This document shows, piece after piece, positions 1 to 10,930 of a DNA stretch of 64,000 nt. A model generated the notes under the pieces. It had not been told where the DNA came from and made no database searches. It was given only the letters and a program-made list of their open reading frames with translations. Location of the stretch: NCBI GenBank assembly GCA_014058105.1, contig JACGCM010001511.1, forward strand, positions 868,001-932,000, in the 5' to 3' direction. Both the position numbers and the translations under genes were made by a program. Source of the stretch: Kingdonia uniflora (taxonomy: Eukaryota; Streptophyta; Magnoliopsida; Ranunculales; Circaeasteraceae). Numbering within the stretch: the first letter of the stretch is position 1; every line of letters starts with the position of its first letter.

Positions 1-446
1 AGCGCTATAAACTAAGATCAATTCATTTTATGTAGGTCGCTCGACTTATGAAGGGAATCTGGCTCGGTATTGAAGAAGAAATATCCGAGCTGAAGAAGGC
101 GAAGAACGAGCTGGAGAATTACCTAGCTCGAGCCGAGACTGAAGCTATGAAGGAAGTGTGGTAGCTAAAGGCCTCTCACGCTGTGGCGATCAGCCAGCTA
201 CAGGTCGAGGCAAATGTAAATTTATACGAGATGGTGGAGGAGCGTGACAGACTAGGTCGTCACATGATGCTGAAGGGTTATTCTCAGGAAGAGGTGGATG
301 CCATTAAGGCTGACACCTATGTTGAGGTGGAAGATGAGGAGGCAGAAGATGTAGGAGTTGTGGATGGTCTGGATAGTGTCTCCCGCCAGACAGTACTTGC
401 CAACCAAGGGGATGATGTCGACCTCCCAGAAGGGGGGAGTGAGAAG

Positions 447-548
447 GTAGGGTAGACATGTGTTTTGTATGAATACTTGTGAGTTGTTTGAATCATGTAT
501 GGGGAAGAAAACTTCTGTAGAATGATTTTGTTTATAAACCTTATGTAG
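447..548 (+). other. Putative GT-AG intron 1 of the antisense ORF
   Basis: The coding frame ends with GAG AAG at 446 and resumes with ACA ATT AGA at 549 in the same phase. The gap starts with GTAGGG and ends with TTATGTAG. Reading through would hit a stop at once (TAG at about 453), so splicing is needed to keep the frame. Confidence 0.55.
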
Positions 549-650
549 ACAATTAGAGAGATGAGTCTCATAATTAACGACATAGAGTCTGAACTTGCTA
601 GCGAAAGAGAGACCTCTAAAGCCTTATTATCTGCTCAATCGGAATTGCAG

Positions 651-955
651 GTTAGATCGCAATAAGTTTCTCAACTAGCATGCTATACCAATGTTAAGTT
701 ATCAAATCAGCCGGATAGAAATGCACGGAAAAATTCTAATGCTATTAATATGAAATAATATATCGAAAGTGTGTACCTTGTTCACCGAAAGAAGATTCAT
801 GTAGGGTTCATCCGAGAAAAGAGTCCAAACTTCTAGTCAAAAAGTACTTGGAAATAGATGTATAGAAATCACACAGTCTCTTAGAAATGTAGTATGTATA
901 TGCAAGAATTATACTTTTTGAATCGAATTGTACTAAATATTGTTATATGTCCCAG
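651..955 (+). other. Putative GT-AG intron 2 of the antisense ORF
   Basis: The 34-codon exon 549-650 ends with TTG CAG. The gap begins GTTAGA and ends TTATATGTCCCAG, and GTC AAA TTA continues in phase 0 at 956. The gap itself is AT-rich and has stops in all frames. Confidence 0.55.
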
Positions 956-2479
956 GTCAAATTAGATGCATCTCGCGCATGTGAGGATCACGCACTCATG
1001 TACAATCAAGAATTTGCAGAGCAATTTGATAGGATGAAGGAAGCGAGCGAGAGCAGAGAGGATCAATATGTAAAAGCGCATTTCAGACTTGAGAAGTTGA
1101 ATCAAGTTGTTTCCGACCTGACTTGTCAGGTCGAGGAGAAAGATCCTGGGATTAAGATGGAATTAGAAGATTTATCTACCGTAATAGAACATGCCGAGAA
1201 ACTTCAATATCAGGTCAATGCATTGGCTGTGAAGGGTAAGCAAGCCGATACGGCCCAATACCGCATTCAACCGCTGGAACAAACAGAGGAACGATTTCGA
1301 TCTAAACTTCAAAGATGTAGGAACGATCTGGAACGAATGAGACAAAAATTTGTCAAAAAGGATGATGAGCTGAGGGTAGCTCGAGAAAATCTATCTGCTT
1401 CGGAAGCCACAGTAAAACATTTGCAAACAGCTCTCCCCGCCAAGGATATGGAATTCTAAGAGATGCAAAGAAGGTGCGATGATTTAAATGAAAGAGTGGC
1501 TCTGCTTAAAGCCGAAAAGGACCAAGCCATTGCTCGTGCCATGAAGGCCGAGGCTAGAAAGTCTTCAGGGGGAAGTAGAACTGAGGTTAAGGCTCCTCTA
1601 GTTCGAGGGGATGTTGTTAGTCTCTCAGGTCGTATTAGAGAACTAGAAAGTGATGTATCTCAAATTCAAGGGCATGTTCAATAGGGAAATGTAAATTTGA
1701 GGGAATGCCAGCATAAGCTAGATGCTACTCTTATTAGGGAGAATGTTCTAGAGGGGGAGATCAAAGCTAAGGATCTACTGGTGAAGAGGAAGGAGGAATT
1801 ATTGAAGGATCTGCCGGATAGGGAAGAGTTGAGCACAAAAATTGTTAAACTCCGTGCTTAGGTAGTAGACTTAGAAGCCATAAACCTAGCTAAGTTGGCG
1901 CAATATATTGCCAAATTGGAAAAGATGTCATTTATCATTATAGGGTTGATGCGGAAATAATTGCATGGAAGGATAATTTTACTAGGCTAAAGGTACGCCT
2001 CGTGAGGTTAAAGGCGAGACTTGGAACAGTGATAGTACTTGGTATGTCTCGATCTGACCTGTTAAGGGTGATCGTTGCATATTTTGTAGAGGAAGTTAAA
2101 AGACTTGAGTCAGAATGAGATACCTTGCTCAAAACTCTGTCAGATAAGGGATACACCTGTAGAGCTATGATTGATCGAGGGAACTGTCTAGGTGCCATGG
2201 AGACCCAACTGGGCCCGCGAACTGCTGAATCAGTAGAACAAGGTAGGGCTGCTGTGGCCCGCAAACTGAAAGATAGACCACTTGATGATGTAGGGGAAAG
2301 CATTGTTGACACTTCATCAACAAAAAAGAAGCATCTGTAATATGATTTTGACCTGAAAATAAATATAATTTGTCGCAGACACATTGAAATAGATGAAAGC
2401 TAGTATGACCATTGCCTTATCTTGTGTTCGGTTGAGTCTTTGATATGAAGCAAGTTTTTACACATGCTATAATCGCAGA

Positions 2480-3125
2480 GATGTAGAGGGGCAGCTAAGC
2501 CAAGTATTATCCTTGATCTTGGCCAATAGTCAGACGGCTAAACCAAGTGTTACCTTGATCTAGGTCGATAGAGAGACAGCTAAACCGAGTATTACCTTGA
2601 TCTAGGTTGATAGTGAGATAGCTAAACCAAGTGTTACTTTGATCTAGGTTGATAGAGAGATAGCTAAACCAAGTGTTACCTTGATATAGGTCGATAGTGA
2701 GACCGGCAAACCAAGTGTTCCCTTTATCTAGGTCGATAGAGGGATAGCTAAACCAAGTATTATCTTGATCTAGGTCGATAGTGAGATAGCTAAACCAAGT
2801 GTTACCTTGACCTATGTCGATAGTAAGACAGCTAAATCAAGTGTTACTTTGATCTTGGCCGATAGAGAGATAGCTAAACCAAGTATTACCTTGATCTAGG
2901 TCGATAGAGAGACAGCTAAACCAAGTGTTACCTTGATCTAGATCGATAGAGAGAGATAGCTAAACCAAGTGTTACCTTGATCTAGGTCGATAGTGAGGTA
3001 GCTAAACCAAGTGTTACCTTGATCTAGGTCAATAGTGAGACAGTTAAACCAAGTGTTACCTTGATTGAGGTCGATAGTGAGACACCTAAACCAAGTGTTA
3101 CCTTGATCTAGGTTAAAAGGAATGT
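2480..3125. repeat. About 15 tandem copies of a 42-bp unit in the 3' region of the Tat element
   Basis: A unit containing CTAAACCAAGTGTTACC followed by TTGATCTAGGTCGATAG is repeated head to tail about every 42 bases with point variation. It lies just downstream of the integrase on the element's strand. Because 42 is a multiple of three, the minus strand reads as a repeating peptide (DQGNTWF units), which is a by-product and not a gene. Tandem arrays in this part of Tat elements are known and can seed satellite DNA. Confidence 0.9.
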
Positions 3126-3289
3126 TACTCACAAATTGAAAGAGGTGGAAGCTAGTATTCTCCATGCTTTAAGATGTAGAATGTGAGCGAATGTCCATGA
3201 TGAGAAAAAAAATTCTTTCATTGATAGTTTAGAATTTACATTAGATGGAAAAAAGAATCTCACTTTTGGAATTGAAAAAACAAATATTG

Positions 3290-4614
3290 AATAATGGAAA
3301 TGGAGTAGTAAGATGCCTAACGATAGTATCGTTTCAGTCGTCTAGTGTTCCAAGGATTTGAAATGGGGATTCCCTCTTCTGTCATTAGATAGTATGATCC
3401 CAGGCCTGAGAGACCTGTGATAATGAATGGACCCTCCCAATTATTGGCTAATTTTCCAGCGTGAGGCTCTTTGCGATGTTATGGAATCTCTTTGAGGACG
3501 AGATCTCTAATTTGGAAAGTTCAGCTCCTGACTCATTTATTATACGATCTGGCAAGCATATGATGATATTGACCTAGGTTAGCGACGACGCGTTTTCTGG
3601 TCTCATCTATCATATTGAGGTTGCAAGCCAATTCGAACTCGTTTTTCTCATCCGTTAGCTCGTGATCACCAACTAGATGATGATATTCAGAAGGAATGGC
3701 AGCCTCAGTACCATAAGCAAAGAGGAATAAGGTACACCCAGTGGATTGTCGGGGAGTGGTTCGATACGCCTACAAGACGTGTGGTAATTCGCGAACCCAA
3801 TTTCTATTTTTCTATTTTTCTGTGAGTGAAGCCGTTTTTTGAGTCCATCCACGATGGTTATGTTGGTGATTTTGGCTTAGCCATTGCCTTGAGGGTAATA
3901 TGGATTTGATGGTGAGTGGATGATATTATGGGGATTTAGGAATGATACGACATTATCTCCCGCAAAGAGGGGCCCGTTATCGATACGAATTAGGTAGGGG
4001 CACCCGAATTGAGTGATTATATGGTTCCAGATAAAAGAGATGACCTCATCTTCTCTGGTTCAACTTAGTAGAATTACTTCTACCCATTTTGTAAAGTAAT
4101 CGGCAGCTACGAGTAGGTGACAGCGATTACCTGAAGAGTTAGGGAATTCACCGACTTGGTCTAGTGCCCATCTTTTGAATAGCCAGAAATCTTTGCTTGC
4201 ATGGAGTTCTAGTGCAGGGGTGCATATCATATGTCCATGTCTCTGGTAGGTGTCGCACTTGCGGGAATATTCTACTGCTTGCTTGCGCATGCCGGGCCAG
4301 AATGCTCCTTGAGTTATAGCCCGATTTGCCAATGATCTACCTGATGCGTAGGAACCACAAGTTCCTTGGTGTAGTTCGTGGAACAGTTCATCTGCTTTTG
4401 ACTTTGAGAGGCACTTGAAGTAGGGCCCTGTGATAGAAAGGCGGTAAAGCATACCGTTCTGAGTAATGTAACGCTTTGAGTTATGGATCAGCTGTCGGCG
4501 TTCTTTTGGATCAGGTTGGAGTGGTCCGTTGCACTTGTTGTCAACACCGAGGTAGGCTAAGAAAGGCTTTCGCCAATCATCGTCTCCCCCTTTATCGCCC
4601 CCAGTGTTGATCAT
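3290..4614 (-). pseudogene. Integrase of the Tat element
   Basis: The zinc-binding part shows CDTYQRHGHM after an H-x(n)-H region (ELHQGTCGSYASG), with the first Cys-x2-Cys partly lost. The start of the catalytic core has AADYFTKWVEV with its first acidic residue. The frame then breaks at a stop near 4060 and continues as fragments: RIDNGPLF, which holds the second acidic residue, and NPYYPQGNG, followed by a stop and KITNIT where the glutamate would be. It is a relic. The order after the second RNase H supports the Tat assignment. Confidence 0.8.
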
Positions 4615-4719
4615 GCATACAGAGATGCGGTCAATACTGGGGGTTGAAATGATTTCGATCTAGAGATATCGAAATTTTGTACCCATGACCCCGGCTAGAT
4701 ATGCCAAGGAATAGGCGTG

Positions 4720-5570
4720 TCAGTTTTTGCCTCGAGGAAAAAATTCGAGAGTTGTTTTCGCAAACTTACTCATTCTATCTGCAACGAGGGCTGCGTATTC
4801 AATCATCTTCCCATTCTTCTTGTATTGCTCTGAATAATGATGAACGATGAGTAAAGAATCTATGTAAACTGAGAGATTGGGGACATCAAGCTCGAGTGTG
4901 AGGTCGAGTCCGTGAATGTGAGTTTTGTACTCGGTGACATTATTTGAGGCCTCAAAAATCCAAGCGGATTGATTTCTCAATTCTGTCATTAGAAGGGGTA
5001 AACAAAACGATCTTGATTCCTGACCCTGCGGGTCCTGCTAAGCCATTTGTGAGAAGCCTCCACCTCGACGTGGTAATCAAAATGATCCTGATTCCTGACC
5101 CTGGGGGTTAGAGTTTCTTACACGCTTTCGGCAAGATCAGGGTCATGCTCTTCCCACTCGGGATACTCAAGTAGAAAATTTGTGAGAAAATCGGCAACGG
5201 CCTGAACTTTTTTGGAATGACATTGTTCGAACTTGATATCATGTTCGCCCAAACTAACTAACCATTATTGCACTCTTCGTGACTTCTCTTTTTTGGACAG
5301 AACTTCCCGAAGTGGGTAGTTCGTCATAACTTTGACTGAATGTGCTTGGAAGTAGTACTTGATTTTTTGCGATGTGTAAACAAGAGTGAGGAGAAGTTTC
5401 TTAATTTTAGAGAACCATGTTTCTGCTGGTGTGAGTGTTTCGTCGATGAAGATGACTGGTTTCTCTATTTTCCCTTACAAGGAAATGAGAACCGAGCTGA
5501 GAGAAGTATTTGTGACTGCTAGGTAGATTATCAGTTCCTCATTACCTACTGGGGGGCTCATTATGGGAAA
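4720..5570 (-). pseudogene. Two RNase H domains of the Tat element
   Basis: From about 5570 to 5180 the minus strand encodes the end of the ordinary gypsy RNase H, recognisable from YPVREVLSKKEKSRRVQ, LGEHDIKFEQC and VQAVADFLTNF. A second RNase H fragment, 4720-4989, has ASNNVTEYKTHIHGLDLTLE and VYIDSLLIVHHYSEQYKKNG. The spacing of its conserved Glu and Asp is typical of the additional RNase H acquired by Tat elements. Stops separate the two. The double domain is the best single marker for the lineage. Confidence 0.8.
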
Positions 5571-5574
5571 CCTC

Positions 5575-6490
5575 CCTAAATAGATTTTTAAGATCCTGAA
5601 AAGCTGCTTCGCATTCTGGTGTCCATGTGACTTCTGCAGTTGGTTGAACCTTTCCTCGCTAGGTGTATCTGTGGAGTAATAGGAATAGCCAACGGCAGTG
5701 GTCTGAGGATTTAAAGATAAAACGGTTGATTACGGCAATCATGTCAGCGAGTTTTTGAACATCTTTTGTTTTCTTTGGGGAGGGCATGTCGAGGAAAGCC
5801 CGAATTTGATCTAGATCGGCCTCAGTCCCTTTCTTGTTGATGAGGTGGCCTAGGAAGCGGCCAGATTGTACCCCGAATTGATATTTATCAGGGTTGAGAC
5901 GCATCTTATAAGATCGAAGGATGTTGAATATTGTGCTAAGATCTGAGATGTGATTATCTGACTGTACGCTTTTGCACAAGAGATCATTGATGTAGACTTC
6001 AACAATTTTTTCCAGGTGTGCTTTGAACATAGCAGTCATCAATCATTAGTATGTGGCCCCTGCATTTTTAAGCCCAAAAGGCATAACTTTGTAACAGTAA
6101 AGGCCACTTTCGGTGATGAATGTTGCCTTTTCTTGATCTTCTTCCAGTAGTGGGATTTGATTGTACCCCAAAGGAGCCTCTATCATAGATAGGAGATCAT
6201 GGCCAGCAGTTGAATCAAGGATCTAATAAATGTTGGGAAGTGGGAAGCTATCCTTTGGAGAGTGTTTGTTCAGATCTGTGAAATCAACACAAACTCGGAC
6301 TTTGACGTTCTTCTTTGGGACAAGGACAATGATGGATATCCAGTCTGGATACTTGGCTTCTCGAATAAATCCCACTTTGATTAATTTCTCAATCTCAGTG
6401 TTTACTTCATCTCGAAGACGAGGTGAAAGTCATTATTATTTTTGTTTTTCCGCCATGGCATTGATGTTGATGGCTAACTTGTAGTAAGCC
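5575..6490 (-). pseudogene. Reverse transcriptase of the Tat element
   Basis: The segment 5659-6042 covers the catalytic palm and the thumb side: the YVDD box region reads VEVYINDLLCKS, followed by MRLNPDKYQFGVQSGRFLGH and the start of the connection domain. The first catalytic aspartate is replaced by asparagine (Y-I-N-D), so the enzyme could not work even if the frame were open. The part toward 6490 holds the fingers region in broken frames, including a proline- and phenylalanine-rich stretch matching the PFGLKNAG region of the family. Confidence 0.8.
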
Positions 6491-6897
6491 ATGGCTAGAT
6501 CGACTCCAGGCATTTCATCGAAAGGCCATGTAAAAACGTCTCGATTGAGCTGTAAGAACTGGAAGAGAGATTCTTTCTCATGCTGAACCAGTTTTGTCCC
6601 GATGAACGTACCTCTACAGGGCCCATCAATATTGACATATTCCGTGGGTTCCTCTGTGGGTGATTGATTGATGAGGCAATCAATTTTCTGTAATTGTTAT
6701 GCGGCCAACCAGTCTGAAGTATCTTGGATCGCAGAGATAGTGTTTACACAAGTGCGAGAGAGTTTCTGACTACCTCTGATCACATAAATACCATTGTCAT
6801 GCTTGAATCGGAGTGTTTGATGATAAGTGGAAGCGATTGCTTCCATATTGTGTATCCAGCAGCGGCCCATAATCCCAAGATATAGAGACTTGGCATT

Positions 6898-7714
6898 TGT
6901 AGTAGCCTACTCGTAGCCTTCGAACAGACAGTCGAAGCCCACTTCATAGACTACTCGAATACATCGAAACCCTCTCAACCTCTAAACAAGGCTCCTCAGA
7001 AACCCCCCAGAGACGAACCTTCGACACCAGACAGAAATTCGAGAACAGATCAGTACATTGCAGCAGACATCCTTCGACCATATCTACATACGGTCGAAGT
7101 ACGAAAAGACAGACAACCATCTCACCGGACAGAATTTCGAGAAGGAATTAACGTCCCAACAGCAGGTATTCTTCAACCTCCCTATCACGCGGTCGAAGCA
7201 AGATAAGATAGACAACTACCTCATCAGATAAGACAGCGCATTGATTGGCTTGTGCATCTACAGTGACAAGCCCAACCACCGCGCCATTCAAAACCATCAC
7301 CAATAAATACAGCAGTAACAGTACCGACATGACCGGCGTCCGCCACTCGCCGGGATTTTCTGACAACATAATCATGTAATCCGGACCTAGACCTGGTGAC
7401 TCGGCTCCCTATGCTTCTATAAATAGAGGAGAGGGGAACCTATAAAAGAGTTGGAAAAATCTCCTCCGGTCTTTTTATCTTTACCTTTGACCACCAAGAA
7501 AATTTGTACTCGAACCCTCTGATTTACTCTTCAGTAATATAATCTGTCTTAAAAATCCTCATCAGAGGTCGTAGAGAGTCACATTCGGGCCTCTACGCAA
7601 GTATTTTCCTTTAGTTTCATCTTATCATTGGCCGGTTACTTGTTCCCTTTGATTGAGGATCGATTTTACTTTTTAAGGATCGACTCCTCGTACAAACGGT
7701 GTTATCCCCCTGCA
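6898..7714 (+). mobile_element. Solo LTR inserted in the Tat element
   Basis: An 817-bp sequence starts TGTAGTAGCC and ends CCCCCTGCA. It is flanked by GCATT on both sides (6893-6897 and 7715-7719), a perfect 5-bp target duplication. It carries a TATA box (TATAAATAG at 7418) and no coding sequence. These are the marks of a solo LTR left after recombination between the two LTRs of a complete element. Its orientation is plus, from the TATA box. The parent family was not identified; short GTCGAAG-type repeats occur in its first half. Confidence 0.88.
7418..7426 (+). promoter_or_regulatory. TATA box of the solo LTR
   Basis: TATAAATAG lies about 520 bases into the 817-bp LTR, the usual place for the U3/R border in a plant LTR. 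Confidence 0.6.
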
Positions 7715-8149
7715 GCATTGATGATATAGAAGACGACGTCGATAGTGGTAGGTCCTGCAGTAATTGGTAAGATAATCTTGCCTACTTGCTCCTCACTGGA
7801 GCCATTGAACCCACTGATATCTGTATCTCCCTGAATGACTTGGTCAGCCAAACCCATCTGGTCGATCGTACTTTGAAAATGAATTTTAGTATCGCTTCAA
7901 GTATCGGTCATCATTGTGTGCATAATAAACTGTTTCATTTTTAGCAATATGACTAGCGCATCATGATGTGAAAACTTGACATGGCTAGTATCACAATCCT
8001 CAAAGGAGATTCCGAGTCGGCGATTGCTCGACTCAGAAAGAAGTTTGGCTTCTTTGTCTTGTGGTATAAGATAACAACATTTCGAGAGCCTCCAGCACTT
8101 TGATCTGTTGGAATTGTTGATTTGGCTGATTTTGATCATGTTGTTAAGG

Positions 8150-9700
8150 TGGGTACTTCTCCTCAGCCCTGTCGTTGACCTGAACAACTTTGAGTTGTTT
8201 CTTGTAGTTGCCATCTTGATATGACTTTAGGTCAACAATGTATTCAAGCATCCTTCCTTCTTTAAAGCTGAACTCGAGCATCCGTTGTATAGCATAGAAA
8301 TTGTCAGTAGAATGATGATTTACCATCTGGTGTAGGTAAAATGGTCGATTCTCGATAGGTTCTAGTGGTTGGGAGATGCAATAGAGAGGGTCTTTCAATA
8401 GCAGTGGAAAAGGTGTGGAGATTCAGACGTTTAGCTTTGGGAGGACAGGTTTGCCTTGTGGACTGCTTCTCTGAGGGTACCCAGTGTTTTCCTAGGTGCG
8501 TTCTGATCTCCCTATTCCTCCATAGGCTCACTAGTCCATTCTACAGGTGGGGATTTGGTGAAGAGGACAGTCTTGGTAGACTTTTGTCATTCAGACATCA
8601 TCCTCTCCAAGTCGACGTAACCATTGACCTTGGTGATCATCTCATAAAACGTCACAGGTTTGTTAAGGAAGAGGTATTCCTTGGCTTTACAATCGAGTCG
8701 GAGAGCATTGGTAAAAGCGGTTATAGCTGTCTTTTGGTCGAGGTTATCCACCTTTCATGCGAGCTCTAGGAATTTCTTTACAAAATCTTCAAGCTTCTCT
8801 CCGTATGACTGCTTAAGATCGATAAGAGAATACAAGATCTCCTCTTTATCTCTGTTGTGAGCATATGTCTTGATGAACTGTTTTTATAGCTGATCAAACG
8901 TGTAGATAGATTCCTCAGGAAGATAGTGGAACCATTAGAGTGGTTCCTCCTATAGACTTGTGGCAATTAGGTGGCAGAGAATGTGGTTGAGATTGGAGTA
9001 TAACCCCAATGAATCACAGTATTGCTGAATATGCTCTTTTGGATTAGTGCCTTTATATTAATGAATTTTAGGAGTATCAAAACCTTTCGGTACTTCTATA
9101 TCGAACAGTTCTTTGGCAATCGGACTTTCTTATTGCTTTGTGGTATCGCCGGTAGTACCCAGAACTTGTGCTTCGATCAATTCCTTAATTTGTTGATCCA
9201 TGTGTTCTTTCGTAACGTAATAACGTGTTGGTTGAATTGCAAGACGTGCAAGCAGGGGATGATGAGTTCCCGTACCTTCACTCAAGCGATCTCATACTTG
9301 AACTTGATGTAGGGGTTGCCGGTCTTCCTCCTGACGGACAGAACTCTGACGACCTTGACTGACTTCTGATTGAACTTCTCCCCCCAAATGGATGGAGGGT
9401 TGCAGTCCGTGTGGAAATGGCTTTACTAGTGGATCCCCGCCAACCTTTCCCTTACTAAAATGTGAGAGGTCTCTGGAAGTTTATCGAGGACCCTAACCGG
9501 AGGAGCCTGCTGAGTATTTTGCAGAGCCTCGAGTGCAGTCTGCATCGTTGCCATCTAATCTTCGTGTCGTTTAAGCGCAGTCAAATAAGCTTGTCGTTCT
9601 GCATCAAACTCCTTCTCTCGAATCTCACAATCTTTTGTCAACTGAAGTTCGAGCTCGGCACGCTTTTCTGCCACTGCGTGGAGATTCGCCCATAACTCGT
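8150..9700 (-). pseudogene. gag of the Tat element
   Basis: The N-terminal part (9700-9300) is charged and glutamine-rich (EIREKEFDAERQAYL, MATMQTALEALQ), followed by a basic, serine-rich linker. The capsid core is recognisable in pieces between 9000 and 8500: WFHYLPEESIYTFDQL, YSLIDLKQSYGEKLEDFVKK, and ITAFTNALRL, as in plant gypsy retrotransposon gag. Many stops and frame changes interrupt it. The C-terminal part (8398-8144) reads into the region before the protease. No intact zinc knuckle was seen. Confidence 0.7.
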
Positions 9701-9821
9701 TGCGCTATCCTGGATCCACAGAAACTTCGAGAAGAGTTCCTGCGGCTTGTCGTCTGAAAGAAACCATAATTGAAAATTATAATAAATGACTACCTTAGGG
9801 TATCGCGGAAATGCAATCTTT

Positions 9822-9837
9822 CCCACAGACGATGCCA
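9822..9837 (-). other. Primer binding site of the Tat element
   Basis: Two bases inside the LTR end the minus strand reads TGGCATCGTCTGTGGG. This is a one- to two-base variant of the TGGCGCCGTC... site common in this group and resembles the complement of the 3' end of plant tRNA-Asp. Confidence 0.7.
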
Positions 9838-9839
9838 AA

Positions 9840-10259
9840 TGTAATGGCCAAATTCTGTAGCTCGATGCGATTAGGAATTAGCTATCGCACCAAATGAACC
9901 TGTAACAATACTCTATAAGAAAGTAAGAAATGCAAACAGGTGTTTTTAGCGTGGAAAACCTCTTAATAGGTAAAAAACCATGACCTTGTATGGAGGATTT
10001 TTGTAAAAGTATTTTTATTGCTTTGATTGGATATCTTTATTACAAGTGATCTCTAAAACATAGAAATGTTTTTTATCTCGTAAATAAGAAGTTTTGAGTG
10101 ATTTTTCTGGTCCCTGCCTCTTCTGGAACTTTTCCATTTTATAGGCTTCTTCAGAACTCTTTATCGTGCTAGAACACGTTTTCCAAATAATGTGGTCAGT
10201 GGTGGTTGACTCAATAACTGACAAGTTCATGAGAGACAGGTTTCTTTGACTGTATAACA
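9840..10259 (-). repeat. 5' LTR of the Tat element
   Basis: On the minus strand it begins TGTTATACAG and ends GGCCATTACA, followed by TT and the primer binding site. A TATA box (TATAAAATGG) lies at 10134-10143, and an AATAAAGA polyadenylation-like signal follows. The length is 420 bp. The right edge abuts a copia pol relic, which shows the target. The partner LTR is outside the window, so the edges rest on TG/CA and the primer site. Confidence 0.75.
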
Positions 10260-10930
10260 TTTTTCGGGTTTAGCTCGATGTACTTTCTCAAGTAGTTCAT
10301 TGGGTTGGTTAGAATGTTGATTGGAGTGTTAAGTGCTAAAATTGCGTGAGCCTGAGATGAAGGTAATTCAAGCTGAATGAGCTCAATTTTGAGTGAGATC
10401 GAGGGATAAGTCCCTACAGTAATCATCAATGAGTTTTGATGTAAATCCACCGGTACCATTCAAATTAATAGATTTAATTGGATATTCTAGAAAATGTGAT
10501 TGCAATCAAATGATTTGGGCAAGGAGACACGTAAAAGTAATATTTCTCGCAGATAAGAGACATACATACGACCACCTCAATGATGTATCAATAATGACCA
10601 TAAAGAATTTAAATGCTCCACAATGAGGGTGAATAGGTCTACAAATATCCCCCTGAATTTGTTGTAAGAATTTTGGATATTTTACAATGATTTTAGGTGG
10701 GCATGGTCTCAAAATTAGCTTGCCTTGGGAATAAGCTGTACAAGCATAATTATTCGAAAGGGGAATCTTCTAGTTTTCCAAATGATGCTCATGTGACTTT
10801 TCAATAATTAGACGCATCAAGGTAGATCCAAGATGACCTTGACGGTCATACCACAGTATGGAAAGGTGTGGATCATTACACTTTTGGCTATCTATATTAT
10901 AAATCTCAGCGATTGTCCTACATGGCGTGC
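10260..10930 (-). pseudogene. Ty1/copia integrase fragment
   Basis: The minus strand reads LWYDRQGHLGSTLM (the GAG-pre-integrase zinc region), then NNYACTAYSQGKL and FLQQIQGDICRPIHP. The start of the integrase core follows, FMVIIDTSLRWSYVCLLSAR, with the first catalytic Asp. Beyond 10440 the frame is broken. The fragment is cut at 10259 by the Tat element's LTR, so it was there before that insertion. No LTR of this element was found nearby. Confidence 0.75.

Larger units (their letters stand above)
36..2340 (+). pseudogene. Antisense coiled-coil ORF of the Tat element (C-terminal part), with introns
   Basis: A long heptad-rich, charged protein is encoded opposite to gag-pol, between the tandem repeats and the missing 3' LTR. 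Coding blocks lie at 36-446, 549-650 and 956-2340. They join in phase 0 across GT-AG gaps at 447-548 and 651-955, and an acceptor-like TGTAG ends at 35, so the N-terminal part lies outside the window. Recognisable segments include GRHMMLKGYSQEEVDAIKAD and MQRRCDDLNERVALLK. Breaks are a TAG at 162, a TAA at 1457, a TAG at 1682 and another near 1861, a frameshift near 1930 and a TGA near 2116. The family is known as extra antisense ORFs of Tat elements, and its members are often annotated as a putative gypsy-type transposon protein; the function is unknown. The missing N-terminus would carry any named domain. Confidence 0.75.
6500..8140 (-). pseudogene. Aspartic protease region of the Tat element, split by a solo LTR
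   Basis: Right of the insertion the minus strand reads FNGSSEEQVGKIILPITAGP and ends in IDVVFYIINA. Left of it, the same frame resumes with KSLYLGIMGRCWIH and ASTYHQTLRFKH. This is the usual end of the protease (the GRPWLH region) followed by the linker to reverse transcriptase. Removing 6898-7714 plus one 5-base repeat rejoins the frame exactly. The catalytic Asp motif lies in decayed sequence near 8000-8140 and was not clearly seen. Confidence 0.7.
1..10259 (-). mobile_element. Ty3/gypsy LTR retrotransposon, Tat type, decayed; 3' LTR off left edge
   Basis: On the minus strand, reading from right to left, there is a 5' LTR (9840-10259), a primer binding site, gag, protease, reverse transcriptase, a first RNase H, a second RNase H and an integrase. 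A 42-bp tandem repeat block follows, then a coiled-coil ORF on the opposite strand. Known of the family: a second RNase H before the integrase, extra ORFs downstream of pol in antisense, and tandem repeats in the 3' region are hallmarks of the Tat/Ogre/Retand group. All reading frames carry stops and frameshifts, so the copy is dead. A solo LTR (6898-7714) has inserted in the protease. The 3' LTR is expected to the left of position 1. Confidence 0.85.

Noticed and set aside
2480..3125. Regular repeats that could look like a CRISPR array
   Set aside because: There are no distinct spacers; the whole 42-bp unit repeats. It lies in a plant retrotransposon.
2938..3165. Minus-strand ORF with a repeating peptide
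   Set aside because: It is the tandem repeat read in a frame whose length is a multiple of three; no start context or conservation.
6893..7719. Host promoter and first exon at the TATA box
   Set aside because: The TG/CA ends and the exact 5-bp duplication show it is a solo LTR.
8365..8769. 134-codon plus-strand ORF
   Set aside because: It is opposite to the Tat gag remnant, with low similarity to anything.
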